A stretch of 63,792 bases of DNA. Source: Streptomyces narbonensis. GTDB lineage: Bacteria; Actinomycetota; Actinomycetes; Streptomycetales; Streptomycetaceae. Of the stretch, positions 35,222 to 43,934 are shown piece after piece (within the stretch, counting starts at the first letter, position 1; each line of letters starts with the position of its first letter). The notes under the pieces were generated by a model. The model searched no databases, was not told the DNA's origin, and saw nothing but the letters and a program-made list of their open reading frames with translations. A program made the translations under genes and the position numbers. The stretch lies in assembly GCF_014649015.1 (NCBI RefSeq), contig NZ_BMSF01000027.1, positions 1-63,792 of the forward strand, in the 5' to 3' direction.

Positions 35222-36391
35222 TCAGAGCGCCTCGACGATCATCGCGTTGGCGAGACCGCCCGCCTCGCACATCGCCTGGAGGCCGTAGCGGGCGCCCCGG
35301 GCCCGCAGGGCGTGCACCAGGGTCGTCGCGATGCGCGTGCCGCTGGCGCCGAGCGGATGCCCGAGCGCGATGGCCCCGCCGTGGACGTTGACCCTGGCCG
35401 GGTCGGCTCCGGTCTCCTGCTGCCAGGCGAGCACGACGCTCGCGAAGGCCTCGTTGATCTCGAAGAGGTCGATGTCGGCGAGGGAGAGGCCGGCGCGGCG
35501 CAGGACCTTCTCGGTGGCCGGGATGACGCCGGTGAGCATCAGGAGCGGGTCGGAGCCGGTGACGGCGAAGCCGTGCAGCCGGGCGAGGGGGCGCAGGCCG
35601 AGGCTCCGGGCGGTGTCGGCGGCCATGACGAGGACGGCGGACGCGCCGTCGTTGACGGGGCTGCTGTTGCCGGCGGTCACGGACCAGTCGATCTGCGGGA
35701 AGCGGGCGGCGAAGCCGGGGTCCTCGAAGGCGGGCCGGAGTCCCGCGAGGATCTCGGGGGTGGTGGCCGGGCGGACCGACTCGTCGCGGCGGACACCCTC
35801 GTACGGGACGGTCTCGGCGTCGAAGAGTCCGGCCTCCCAGGCGCGGGCCGCCCTGGTGTGCGATCCGGCGGCGAACTCGTCCATGGCCTCGCGGCCGATC
35901 GACCACTTGGCGGCGATGAGCTCGGCGCTGACGCCCTGCGGGACGAGTCCTTCGGGATAGCGCTCGGCGACGCCGGGGCCGAAGGGGTCGGCGCCGGGCG
36001 GCACGTTCGACCACATGGGGACCCGGCTCATGGACTCGACCCCGCAGGCGACGGCGATGTCGTACGCCCCCGAGAGGACGCCCTGGGCGGCGAAGTGGAC
36101 GGCCTGCTGGGAGGAGCCGCACTGCCGGTCGACGGTGGTGGCGGGCACGGACTCGGGGAAGCCGGCGCCGAGCCAGGCGTAGCGGGTGGTGTTCATGGCC
36201 TGCTCGCCGACCTGGTCGACCGTTCCGCCGATCACGTCGTCGACGAGGGCGGGATCGATGCCGCTGCGTTCGATCAGGGCGCGCAGGGTGTGGGAGAGGA
36301 GGGCGACGGGGTGGACGTCGGACAGGGCTCCCCCGGCCTTGCCCCTTCCCATCGGTGTACGGACGGCTTCGACGATGACGGCGTCGCGCAT
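35222..36391 (-). CDS. Thiolase (acetyl-CoA C-acyltransferase)
   Basis: A 389-residue thiolase. The nucleophilic Cys is in VDRQCGSSQQAVHFA, the histidine in GGAIALGHPLGASGTRI and the second Cys in QAMCEAGG, so the active site is complete. It cleaves or forms 3-ketoacyl-CoA; chain preference is not readable. ATG 36391 is fixed by AGGAG six bases upstream. That binding site lies inside a CCAACTC/GAGTTGG palindrome, and a divergent HxlR regulator starts 105 bases away, so control by that regulator is likely. Confidence 0.92.
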   Translation of the reverse strand: MRDAVIVEAVRTPMGRGKAGGALSDVHPVALLSHTLRALIERSGIDPALVDDVIGGTVDQVGEQAMNTTRYAWLGAGFPESVPATTVDRQCGSSQQAVHFAAQGVLSGAYDIAVACGVESMSRVPMWSNVPPGADPFGPGVAERYPEGLVPQGVSAELIAAKWSIGREAMDEFAAGSHTRAARAWEAGLFDAETVPYEGVRRDESVRPATTPEILAGLRPAFEDPGFAARFPQIDWSVTAGNSSPVNDGASAVLVMAADTARSLGLRPLARLHGFAVTGSDPLLMLTGVIPATEKVLRRAGLSLADIDLFEINEAFASVVLAWQQETGADPARVNVHGGAIALGHPLGASGTRIATTLVHALRARGARYGLQAMCEAGGLANAMIVEAL

Positions 36392-36393
36392 GA

Positions 36394-36409
36394 CCAACTC
36401 CTGAGTTGG
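36394..36409. promoter_or_regulatory. Palindrome over the thiolase ribosome binding site
   Basis: CCAACTC (36394-36400) and GAGTTGG (36403-36409) are a perfect 7-bp dyad with two bases between. On the thiolase mRNA the centre carries AGGAG. GGACCAAC (36416-36423) and GAGTTGG (36448-36454) further upstream repeat the half-site, which suggests an HxlR operator array. Confidence 0.65.
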
Positions 36410-36495
36410 AAAACTGGACCAACACTCGTCGGTAACGTATCCCAGTGAGTTGGATTTTCAAACCCTCTTGCTCGGCCCTGCCCTAGGCTGACCCC

Positions 36496-36969
36496 ATGAA
36501 GGCCGCCCCCCGCCCCTGCTCGATCGCCGACACGCTCGCGCTCGTCGGCGAGAAGTACGCACTCCTCGTGCTCCGCGAGGTCTCCCTCGGCGTGCACCGC
36601 TTCGACCGGATCGCGCGCAACACCGGCGCCCCGCGCGACATCCTCACCGCCCGCCTCAAGCGGCTCGTCGAGGCCGGGATCCTGGAGAAGGTGCCGTACA
36701 GCGAGCGCCCTCAGCGCTTCGAGTACCGGGCGACGGCCGCCGGCGAGGAGCTCCAGCCGGTGCTCCTGACCCTGATGGCCTGGGGCGACCGCCACCTCAA
36801 CGCGAACGACCGCCCCGTCGTCCTGGAACACGACTGCGGCGAGATCCTCAGCCCCCGCGTCATCTGCGCCCACTGCGGCGGCGAGGCCGACCGGCGGAGC
36901 CTCAGCCACCACGTCCGGTCGCCGGGATGGACGACCGCGGGCCCCTCGGGGCCCGACGAAGCCTCATGA
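36496..36969 (+). CDS. HxlR-family regulator
   Basis: A 157-residue winged-helix regulator (about 15-105: PRDILTARLKRLVEAGILEK and the wing YSERPQRFEYRAT). The C-terminus has CGEILSPRVICAHCGG, a three-Cys pattern that could bind metal or sense redox state. TAGGCT six bases before ATG 36496 suggests leaderless expression. The divergent thiolase and the repeated GTTGG half-sites make the thiolase its probable target. Confidence 0.9.
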   Translation: MKAAPRPCSIADTLALVGEKYALLVLREVSLGVHRFDRIARNTGAPRDILTARLKRLVEAGILEKVPYSERPQRFEYRATAAGEELQPVLLTLMAWGDRHLNANDRPVVLEHDCGEILSPRVICAHCGGEADRRSLSHHVRSPGWTTAGPSGPDEAS

Positions 36970-36999
36970 GGCCTGGTCACAGGAGCGTCACGGGCCTCA
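36967..36999 (+). terminator. Possible terminator after the HxlR gene
   Basis: TGAGGCC (36967-36973, containing the stop) and GGCCTCA (36993-36999) form a 7-bp stem with a 19-base loop. The left arm also lies in the palindrome GCCTCATGAGGC. The stem is modest. Confidence 0.4.
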
Positions 37000-37080
37000 G
37001 CACGAACACGTCATCTTGGGGCGGTACGCTGCGCTCGACCTTCTGACCGCACACGTACATAACGGGACGGCCCTAGCCCC

Positions 37081-37953
37081 ATGAGTTGGTTCGAATCGTT
37101 CATCCTCGGACTCGTACAGGGGCTGACGGAGTTCCTTCCCATCTCCTCCAGCGCGCACCTCCGGCTGACCGCGGCCTTCGCCGGCTGGGAGGACCCGGGC
37201 GCGGCCTTCACCGCGATCACCCAGATCGGCACGGAGACCGCCGTCCTGATCTACTTCCGCAAGGACATCGCGCGGATCGTCTCGGCCTGGTTCCGCTCCC
37301 TCACCGACAAGTCGATGCGCTCCGACCACGACGCCCAGATGGGCTGGCTGGTCATCGTCGGCTCGATCCCGATCGGCGTCCTGGGCATCACGCTCAAGGA
37401 CCAGATCGAGGGCCCCTTCCGCGACCTGCGACTGATCGCGACCACCCTGATCGTCATGGGCATCGTCCTCGGCATCGCCGACCGGCTGGCCGCGCGGGAC
37501 GAGGCCGGCGGCCGGCACCGGGTCGTCCGCGAGCGCAAGACGCTCAAGGAACTCAGCGTGAAGGACGGCCTGATCTTCGGCCTCTGCCAGGCGATGGCGC
37601 TGATCCCGGGCGTCTCCCGCTCGGGAGCGACGATCTCCGGCGGCCTGCTCATGGGCTACACCCGCGAGGCCGCCGCCCGCTACTCGTTCCTGCTCGCGAT
37701 CCCGGCGGTCCTCGCCTCCGGCGCGTACGAGCTGAAGGACGCGGGAGAAGGGCACGTCTCCTGGGGCCCGACGATCTTCGCCACGATCATCGCCTTCGCC
37801 GTCGGTTACGCCGTGATCGCGTGGTTCATGAAGTTCATCACCACCAAGAGCTTCATGCCCTTCGTGATCTACCGCATCCTGCTGGGCATCCTGCTGTTCA
37901 TCCTGATCGGCACGGACGTCCTCAGCCCGCACGCGGGCGAGTCCGCGGGCTGA
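37081..37953 (+). CDS. uppP: Undecaprenyl-diphosphatase UppP (BacA)
   Basis: A 290-residue polytopic membrane enzyme with both UppP signatures: GLVQGLTEFLPISSSAHL (Glu-rich motif, about 11-28) and PGVSRSGATISGGLLMG (about 177-193). It recycles undecaprenyl diphosphate to the monophosphate for peptidoglycan and wall polymers and can raise bacitracin resistance. ATG 37081. The 111-base gap before it contains GTACAT (37055-37060) as a possible -10. Confidence 0.95.
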   Translation: MSWFESFILGLVQGLTEFLPISSSAHLRLTAAFAGWEDPGAAFTAITQIGTETAVLIYFRKDIARIVSAWFRSLTDKSMRSDHDAQMGWLVIVGSIPIGVLGITLKDQIEGPFRDLRLIATTLIVMGIVLGIADRLAARDEAGGRHRVVRERKTLKELSVKDGLIFGLCQAMALIPGVSRSGATISGGLLMGYTREAAARYSFLLAIPAVLASGAYELKDAGEGHVSWGPTIFATIIAFAVGYAVIAWFMKFITTKSFMPFVIYRILLGILLFILIGTDVLSPHAGESAG

Positions 37954-37984
37954 CCCTCACCCCTGGTCGTCCGCGGGCCGGCCT

Positions 37985-38578
37985 TCAGGCCTGGTAGGGC
38001 ACCCTGGCGATCTCCTTGATGCCGCCCAGGGTGCCCCACTCGTTCTTGCCGAGGCGGGTCAGCGGGCGCATCAGGGACATCTCGGGGTGGCCGTCGACCA
38101 TGACCGACTCGTCGACCGCCGCGTGCACGACCCGACCGAAGACGACCGTCGAGTCGCCGATCCGCACCGTGCTGTGCAGCACGCACTCCAGCGCCACCGG
38201 TGACTGTGCGACGCGCGGCGGCTTCACACGCAGGCTCTGCTCCCGCTCGACGCCGGAGGCGTCGAACTCGCTCACTCCGCGCGGGAAGTCGGTCGCCGTG
38301 GCGTTGATCTGCTCGAAGAGCCCTTCGGGGGCGAGGTTGACCACGAACTCCCCCGTCTCCTCCACGTTCCGCAGGGAGTCCTTGCGGCCCACCGACGTGA
38401 ACTGCACGACCGGCGGAGTGACCGAGGCGATCGTGAAGAAGGAGTGCGGGGCCAGGTTGTCCGTCCCGTCCGCCGAGGACGTCGAGACCCAGGCGATCGG
38501 CCGGGGCACGACGGTGGCGGTGAGCAACCGGTAGAAGGACGTCCGGTCGGTCAGTTCGGGATCTATGTTCACGCGCAT
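37985..38578 (-). CDS. Flavin reductase-like FMN-binding split-barrel protein
   Basis: 197 residues of the flavin-reductase-like family. VVPRPIAWVSTSSADGT and NLAPHSFFTIASVTPP form the FMN-binding core, and GEFVVNLAP follows. It may reduce flavin for a monooxygenase or carry FMN itself. ATG 38578 is used. It is divergent from a SnoaL-like gene, with 102 bases between. Confidence 0.88.
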   Translation of the reverse strand: MRVNIDPELTDRTSFYRLLTATVVPRPIAWVSTSSADGTDNLAPHSFFTIASVTPPVVQFTSVGRKDSLRNVEETGEFVVNLAPEGLFEQINATATDFPRGVSEFDASGVEREQSLRVKPPRVAQSPVALECVLHSTVRIGDSTVVFGRVVHAAVDESVMVDGHPEMSLMRPLTRLGKNEWGTLGGIKEIARVPYQA

Positions 38579-38680
38579 CCGGACAGTATGACGGTGCCAT
38601 GACGACGTCATGACGGCCCCCGGGAACTCACCGCCCGCACGACCCTTGGCCTCGGGACCCCGCTGCCCGAGACTGAACCG

Positions 38681-39124
38681 ATGACGCAGCGCGTGGACCT
38701 CGCGACCGTGATGGACCGGCTCGCCATCGACGACCTCATCACCGGGTACGCGGCGGCCGTGGACGACGCCGACTGGACCGCCTACCGGGCCCTGTTCACC
38801 CCCGACGGCCGGGCCGACTACCGCGGCTCGGGCGGGATCGAGGGCCCGGCGGCCGAGGTCGCCGACTGGCTCGCCGAGACCCTCACCCTCTTCCCCGTAC
38901 GCCAGCACCTCATAGTGAACCGGCGGGTCCTCTTCCGTGAGGCGGGCGGCTACCAGGAGTCCGGGGACGGCGCGGACGTCCGCGCCGACTACGTGAACCC
39001 GATGCGCTTCGCCACCGGCGAGGACTTCGTGTGCGGCGGCCGCTACGCCTTCGCGGCCGTGCGCACCGGCGACGGCTGGCGGCTCTCCTCGGTCGTCGTC
39101 GACGAGCGGTGGCGCCGGCTCTGA
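38681..39124 (+). CDS. SnoaL-like/NTF2-fold protein
   Basis: 147 residues of the NTF2 superfamily: AIDDLITGYAAAVDDADWTAYRA-type start, then DGRADYRGSGG and a C-terminal DGWRLSSVVVDE strand. The cone-shaped fold is used by ketosteroid isomerases, dehydratases and polyketide cyclases; no catalytic residues can be assigned. ATG 38681. Confidence 0.85.
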   Translation: MTQRVDLATVMDRLAIDDLITGYAAAVDDADWTAYRALFTPDGRADYRGSGGIEGPAAEVADWLAETLTLFPVRQHLIVNRRVLFREAGGYQESGDGADVRADYVNPMRFATGEDFVCGGRYAFAAVRTGDGWRLSSVVVDERWRRL

Positions 39125-39219
39125 CCCGGCGGGCCCCGGCTCGGCCGGCCGCCACGGGGCCGCCGTGCCGCGCGGAGGCCGGTCACGTCCGACACTTGAG
39201 GCGAGGGCGGGAGGCCGCC

Positions 39220-40827
39220 ATGCGCATGCCGTTCGTGAAACGGGACCGGGACGACCGGGCCGCGCGTCGGCGCGGGCTCGGCCGTTCCCTGCTCGCCGTC
39301 GGCTGCGGCGCGCTGCCCGCGCTCGCCTTTCCCGCGCCCGGCCTCTGGTGGTGGGCGTACCTGTCGCTCGTCCCGTGGCTGCTCCTCATCCGTACGGCTC
39401 CGGGGGCGCGCCGCGCCGCACTGGACGGCTGGCTGGGCGGGGCCGGCTTCGTCCTCGCCGTCCACCACTGGCTGCTGCCCAGCCTGCACGTCTTCCTTCT
39501 GCCGCTCGCCGCGCTGCTCGGTCTGCTGTGGCTGCCGTGGGGTTTGCTCGTGCGCTCTCTGCTCGGTGGTGTGCCGTCACCGGCCCGGGCCGCCGCCGCC
39601 CTGCTCGCGGTGCCCTCCGGCTGGCTGCTGATCGAGCTGGTCCGGTCCTGGGAAGGCTTCGGCGGGCCGTGGGGGCTGCTCGGCGCGAGCCAGTGGGAGG
39701 TGCCGGCGGCGCTGCGGCTCGCCTCGGTCGGCGGGGTGTGGCTGGTGTCCCTGCTCGTGGTGGCGACGAACACGGCCGTGGCCCTGCTCGTCGCGGTGCC
39801 GGGGCTGCGTGCCGTCGGGATCGCGGGGCTCGCCGCCTGCGCGCTCGTGGCCGGTGCGGCGGCCTGGGGCGTCGGGGCGCCGCGCGAGCGGGGGACGGTG
39901 CGGGTGGCCCTCGTACAGCCGGGGGTCTTCGGCGGTCCGGACGGGGCCGAGCGGCGGTTCGACCGCGCCGAGGAGCTGACGCGCTCGCTCGCGGGGCAGC
40001 GGGTCGATCTGGTGGTCTGGGGTGAGAGCGGCATCGGCTCCGATCCGGCCGGGCGGCCCGAGCTCGCGGCCCGGCTCACCGAGCTGGCGCGGGTCGTCGA
40101 CGCACCGCTCCTGGTGAACGTGGACGCCCGGGGGGCCGACCGCCCTGGCATCTTCAAGACCGCCGTCCTGGTCGGTCCCGCGGGGCTCACCCGCGAGCGG
40201 TACGACAAGATGCGGCTCGTGCCGTTCGGCGAGTACGTGCCGGCACGCGGCACCCTGGGCTGGGTGACCTCGTTCGGGAAGGCTGCCGAGGAGGACCGGC
40301 GGCGGGGCGGCGCACCGGTCGTGATGACGCTGCCGGCCGGAACGGGTGCCGCAGGGCTGCGGGTCGGGCCGCTCATCTGCTTCGAGTCGGCCTTCCCCGA
40401 CATGAGCCGGCGCCTCGTCCGGGACGGCGCCGGGCTCCTGGTCGTCCAGTCGGCGACCAGCACCTTCCAGGACAGCTGGGCGCCCGCCCAGCACGCGTCC
40501 CTGGCGGCTCTGCGGGCGGCGGAGACGGGCCGGCCGGTCGTGCACGCGACGCTCACCGGGGTCAGTGCCGTGTACGGTCCCGACGGCCGCCGGATCGGTC
40601 CCGTCCTCGGCACGGACGCGAGCGCCGTCGCCGTCCGTGAGCTGCCGCTCTCGACGGCGACGACGGGCTATGTCCGCTGGGGCGACTTGGCGTTGTACGG
40701 GGCGATCGCCGTGGTGGGCGCCGTGTGCGCCGCCGCAGGCGCGGGCGCCCTCAGGAGGCCTGGACCAGAGCCTCGCGCACCACGCGCTCGCAGAGCTCGT
40801 GGGTCAGCAGGGCGTCGCGCGCGCTGA
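39220..40827 (+). CDS. lnt: Apolipoprotein N-acyltransferase
   Basis: 535 residues: six or so N-terminal membrane helices (about 20-220) and a nitrilase-like catalytic domain (about 225-500). The catalytic triad is visible as Glu in VWGESGIGSD, Lys in RYDKMRLVPFGEYVPA and Cys in LICFESAFPD. It transfers a third acyl chain to lipoproteins. The last 77 bases overlap the convergent Gfo/Idh gene, so the Arg-rich C-terminal tail is coded in shared DNA. ATG 39220 follows a GAGG. Confidence 0.88.
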   Translation: MRMPFVKRDRDDRAARRRGLGRSLLAVGCGALPALAFPAPGLWWWAYLSLVPWLLLIRTAPGARRAALDGWLGGAGFVLAVHHWLLPSLHVFLLPLAALLGLLWLPWGLLVRSLLGGVPSPARAAAALLAVPSGWLLIELVRSWEGFGGPWGLLGASQWEVPAALRLASVGGVWLVSLLVVATNTAVALLVAVPGLRAVGIAGLAACALVAGAAAWGVGAPRERGTVRVALVQPGVFGGPDGAERRFDRAEELTRSLAGQRVDLVVWGESGIGSDPAGRPELAARLTELARVVDAPLLVNVDARGADRPGIFKTAVLVGPAGLTRERYDKMRLVPFGEYVPARGTLGWVTSFGKAAEEDRRRGGAPVVMTLPAGTGAAGLRVGPLICFESAFPDMSRRLVRDGAGLLVVQSATSTFQDSWAPAQHASLAALRAAETGRPVVHATLTGVSAVYGPDGRRIGPVLGTDASAVAVRELPLSTATTGYVRWGDLALYGAIAVVGAVCAAAGAGALRRPGPEPRAPRARRARGSAGRRAR

Positions 40828-41656
40828 GCGTCCGGCCCTCGCGCACGGCGTCGAGGAAGTACAGGACGGCCTGCTCGATCCCGCGCTGGCGGGCCACCGG
40901 CACCCAGTCGCCGCGCTTGCGCACGGTCGGCTGGCCCTTGTGGTCGACGACGTCGGAGAGGTTGAGGACCTGGCGCTTGGTGTCCTGGCCCGAGACCTCC
41001 AGGATCTCCTCGGTCGAGCCGTTCAGCCGGTTCATCATGCCGATGGCGGTGAATCCGTCGCCGGAGAGCTGGAGCACGACGTGGTGCATGAGCCCCTCGC
41101 GGATCCGGGCGCGCACGTCGACGTGCTCGATCTCGCCGGGGGCGAGGAAGCGCAGGGTGTCGACGACGTGGATGAAGTCGTCGAGGACGAAGGTACGGGG
41201 GTCCTCGGGCAGGCCGATCCGGTTCTTCTGCAGCAGGATCAGCTCGCGCGGGTGCTCGACGCACTGCGCGTAGGAGGGCGCGAGGCGTCGGTTGAAGCCG
41301 ACGAAGAGACTGACCGAGCGCTTCTCGGCGAGCTCCACGAGCCGCTCGGAGTCCGCGTACTCGTAGGCGAGGGGCTTGTCGACGTACGTGGGGACGCCGG
41401 CTTCGAGGAGCCGGCCGGCGATCTCGGCGTGGGCGGCGGTCGCCGCGTGGACGAAGGCCGCGTCGAGTCCTGCCGCGATCAGCGAGTCGAGGTCGCGGTG
41501 GCGCTGCGCGGCGGGCAGGTGGAGGGATTCGGCGACCCGGTCCAGGGTCGCGGCGGTGCGGGTCTGGAGGTGGAGTTCGACCCCGGGGAGGGTGGCGAGG
41601 ACGGGCAGGTACGCCTTCTGCGCGATGTCGCCGAGTCCGATGCAGCCAACCTTCAC
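40751..41656 (-). CDS. Gfo/Idh/MocA-family oxidoreductase
   Basis: A 301-residue NAD(P)-dependent dehydrogenase: Rossmann start KVGCIGLGDIAQKAYLP and the family DKP motif in YVDKPLAYEYAD (normally EKP). The C-terminal alpha/beta domain carries VLDDFIHVVDTLRFL with the catalytic-type His. Substrate unknown, probably a sugar or inositol derivative. Its upstream region holds a nine-base tandem repeat, and its 3' end overlaps lnt by 77 bases. Confidence 0.88.
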   Translation of the reverse strand: MKVGCIGLGDIAQKAYLPVLATLPGVELHLQTRTAATLDRVAESLHLPAAQRHRDLDSLIAAGLDAAFVHAATAAHAEIAGRLLEAGVPTYVDKPLAYEYADSERLVELAEKRSVSLFVGFNRRLAPSYAQCVEHPRELILLQKNRIGLPEDPRTFVLDDFIHVVDTLRFLAPGEIEHVDVRARIREGLMHHVVLQLSGDGFTAIGMMNRLNGSTEEILEVSGQDTKRQVLNLSDVVDHKGQPTVRKRGDWVPVARQRGIEQAVLYFLDAVREGRTLSARDALLTHELCERVVREALVQAS

Positions 41657-41673
41657 GGGGGGTCTCCCTTGTC

Positions 41674-41745
41674 GTGTCGCTCGTGTCGCGAGTGCCGCAC
41701 GTGTCGCGAGTGCCGCACGTGTCGCTCATGTCGCGCGTGTCGCTC
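41674..41745. repeat. Eight 9-bp tandem repeats upstream of the Gfo/Idh gene
   Basis: Eight units of consensus GTGTCGCTC/GTGTCGCGA/GTGCCGCAC run from 41674 to 41745. Two adjacent 18-bp double units (41683-41700 and 41701-41718) are identical. The array occupies most of the 130 bases between the monooxygenase stop and the Gfo/Idh start, where a promoter and leader would be expected. Confidence 0.85.
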
Positions 41746-41786
41746 TTACCGCCATCGGCCTTGCTCGCGCGGGCCTTTCGCGCTGG

Positions 41787-42974
41787 TCAGCTTACGCGGG
41801 ACGGCGGGGCCACCGGCGGGTGCCAGTCGGCGATGCCGTCGAAGCCCCGCAGGACGAGTCCCGGACCGAAGCGGGAGACCGCTCCGACGAGCGCGGAGCG
41901 GAGGGCGACGGCGGGCCGGGCGGAGAGCAGGGTGAGGGCTCCGGTGCGGGCGGCCTTGCGGACGATGGCGGTGGTGCGCGGCAGGCGGTCGGCGGTGTAG
42001 GCGCCGAGCGCACGGCCGGGGTCGAAGCCGGCGGAGCGGGCGTGGTGGGCGAGGACCACGGCGTCCTCGATGGCCTGGTTCCCGCCCTGGCCGAGGCTCG
42101 GCATCATCGCGTGCGCGGCGTCTCCGAGGAGCGCGACCCGGCCCCGGTGGAAGGCGGGCAGCGGGTCGGGCAAGTGGTGGACGTCGTGGCGCAGGACCTG
42201 GTCGGGGTCGACGGCGGCGAGGATCTCCGGGACGGGGTGGTGCCAGTCGCCGAAGAGGCGGAGCAGTTCGGCCTTCTCGTCGTCGGGCGCGCGGCCGCCG
42301 GCGGGGGCGGCTGCCATGGCGTACGCGTAGATCCGGCCGTCCTTGAGGGGCTGGGTGCCCCAGAGGCGTCCGGCGCCCCAGGTCTCGTGCGGGGCGAAAG
42401 GGCGGGCGGGGGCGGGGACGACGACGCGCCAGGTGGTGCAGCCGGCGTAGCGGGTTCCGGGGTGCTCGGGGAAGAGCGCGTGGCGGATCGCGGACCGGAT
42501 GCCGTCGGCAGCGACGACGAGCTCGGCCTCGATCTCGCCCTCCGGGGTGGTCAGCCGGGCGGGTCGGTGGTCGTCGCCGGGGTCGGCGAGCGTGGCGGCC
42601 GCTCCGGTGCGGACGGTGCCTTCGGGGAGGGCCGAGGTGAGGATCTCGACGAGTGTGGCGCGGTGGAGGAGGACGAGCGGTCCGCCGAAGCGCGCGGCGG
42701 CGGCCTTGGCGTTCGTCCGGGCGAGCCAGCGGCCGTCGGGGGCGCGCATGCCGCCGTCGCCCTGCCAGGCGGCGAGTTCGCGGACGCGGTCGCCGAGACC
42801 GATGACGTCCAGGGCGCGCTGGGAGTTGGGGGCGAGGCCGATACCCGCCCCGACGGGGGCGAGGTCCGCGGCGCGCTCCAGGACGGTGACCTGCCAGCCG
42901 TCGCGGTGGAGGGCGACGGCGGCGGTGAGTCCGCCGATTCCGGCTCCGACGACGACGGCGCGGTGCTGTTCCAT
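41787..42974 (-). CDS. FAD-dependent monooxygenase (class A, PHBH type)
   Basis: A 395-residue flavoprotein: the FAD motif AVVVGAGIGGLTAAVALHRD at the N-terminus, the second nucleotide motif in VVAADGIRSAIR, and the GD motif GRVALLGDAAHAMMP near residue 285. Such enzymes hydroxylate aromatic or polyketide substrates with NAD(P)H and O2. A good ribosome site AGGGGG lies five bases before ATG 42974. A TetR operator sits 20-33 bases upstream and the tetR gene is divergent, so it should be induced by the TetR ligand. Confidence 0.9.
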   Translation of the reverse strand: MEQHRAVVVGAGIGGLTAAVALHRDGWQVTVLERAADLAPVGAGIGLAPNSQRALDVIGLGDRVRELAAWQGDGGMRAPDGRWLARTNAKAAAARFGGPLVLLHRATLVEILTSALPEGTVRTGAAATLADPGDDHRPARLTTPEGEIEAELVVAADGIRSAIRHALFPEHPGTRYAGCTTWRVVVPAPARPFAPHETWGAGRLWGTQPLKDGRIYAYAMAAAPAGGRAPDDEKAELLRLFGDWHHPVPEILAAVDPDQVLRHDVHHLPDPLPAFHRGRVALLGDAAHAMMPSLGQGGNQAIEDAVVLAHHARSAGFDPGRALGAYTADRLPRTTAIVRKAARTGALTLLSARPAVALRSALVGAVSRFGPGLVLRGFDGIADWHPPVAPPSRVS

Positions 42975-42993
42975 GACTGCCCCCTGAGCTCCG

Positions 42994-43007
42994 ACTACAG
43001 ATGTAGT
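42994..43007. promoter_or_regulatory. TetR operator 1 (monooxygenase side)
   Basis: ACTACAGATGTAGT: perfect 6-bp arms ACTACA/TGTAGT with two bases between. It is 20-33 bases upstream of the monooxygenase start, where its promoter should lie. Confidence 0.8.
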
Positions 43008-43027
43008 GACTCCGATGCCAGAACCGT

Positions 43028-43041
43028 ACTACAGGTGTAGT
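43028..43041. promoter_or_regulatory. TetR operator 2 (tetR side)
   Basis: ACTACAGGTGTAGT repeats operator 1 with one changed spacer base, 34 bp away. It ends 22 bases before TAGGTT (43063-43068), the likely -10 of tetR, so it reaches the -35 position. Confidence 0.8.
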
Positions 43042-43074
43042 CAGTCGGGTAGTGGCGGGTAGTAGGTTGTCCCC

Positions 43075-43794
43075 ATGAGCGCATCGACCGCCCCGGCCGA
43101 GGAGCCCGTCACCTCCCCGGCCTCCGTTGCCCAATCGGCCCCGTCGGCCCCTCCGGCCGCTCCGGCCCCTCCGGCAGCGATGCCCGCCGCCGCCTCGCGC
43201 GCCGAGCGGATCGGCGACGCCGCCCTCGACCTCCTCGTCGAGCGCGGCATGCGGGGCCTGACGCACCGCGCCGTGGACGAACGGGCCGGTCTGCCGCAGG
43301 GGTCGACCTCCAACCACGCCCGCACCCGCCAGGCGCTCCTGGAGACGGCCGTACGCCGCCAGGTCCACTGGGAAGCACGCGTGCTCACCCCGGACGAGCT
43401 GCCCGGCGGCGGCCCGGACGCCGAGGGCGGCTCGGGTACGCCCCCGACCCCCGAGGCCCTCGCCGACGCGCTCGCCCTCGCTCTGCACCGATACCTCACG
43501 GACCACCGCGCGCTGCTCGTCTCCCGCTACGAACTGGCCCTCGAAGCGACCCGTCGTCCCGAACTCCGCGCCTTCTTCGACGCCGCCGGCTCCGCCTTCC
43601 ACGGCCCTGTCATCGCGATGATGGCGGCGGCCGGCTCCCCGGCACCCGAGCGGCACGCACTCTCGCTCGTCGCCTGGTGCGAGGGCCTGATGTTCTCCTG
43701 CGCCGCGGGTTCCTTCCACGCCGCCGTGCCCAGCCGTGCAGAGCTGCGCACCGGCTTCGACGAGCTGCTGCGGGGCATGCTCGGCACCGGCTGA
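43075..43794 (+). CDS. TetR-family regulator
   Basis: 239 residues. After a 38-residue Ala/Pro-rich N-terminus comes the TetR helix-turn-helix (about 40-90: RIGDAALDLLVERGMRGL, then THRAVDERAGLPQGSTSNH), followed by the helical ligand domain. It is divergent from a FAD monooxygenase; two identical-arm palindromes lie between the genes. TAGGTT lies six bases before the ATG, which suggests a leaderless transcript. Confidence 0.92.
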   Translation: MSASTAPAEEPVTSPASVAQSAPSAPPAAPAPPAAMPAAASRAERIGDAALDLLVERGMRGLTHRAVDERAGLPQGSTSNHARTRQALLETAVRRQVHWEARVLTPDELPGGGPDAEGGSGTPPTPEALADALALALHRYLTDHRALLVSRYELALEATRRPELRAFFDAAGSAFHGPVIAMMAAAGSPAPERHALSLVAWCEGLMFSCAAGSFHAAVPSRAELRTGFDELLRGMLGTG

Positions 43795-43831
43795 AGGCTG
43801 CCGGCCCCGGGCTTCCGCCGATCCGCCGGCT

Positions 43832-43873
43832 CCGCGGATTCCGCTGACCCCGCGGATTCCGCTGACCCCGCGG
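43832..43873. repeat. 18-bp tandem repeat after tetR
   Basis: Two identical 18-base units, CCGCGGATTCCGCTGACC (43832-43849 and 43850-43867), plus a partial third lie in the 140-base gap between tetR and the DinB gene. The units contain CCGCGG and could form overlapping hairpins, so a termination role is possible. Confidence 0.75.
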
Positions 43874-43934
43874 GTGCCGTGGACGGGGCGCACGGCGCGA
43901 AAGCACTGGCGGGGCCGGCTGATCTTGAGGGACG

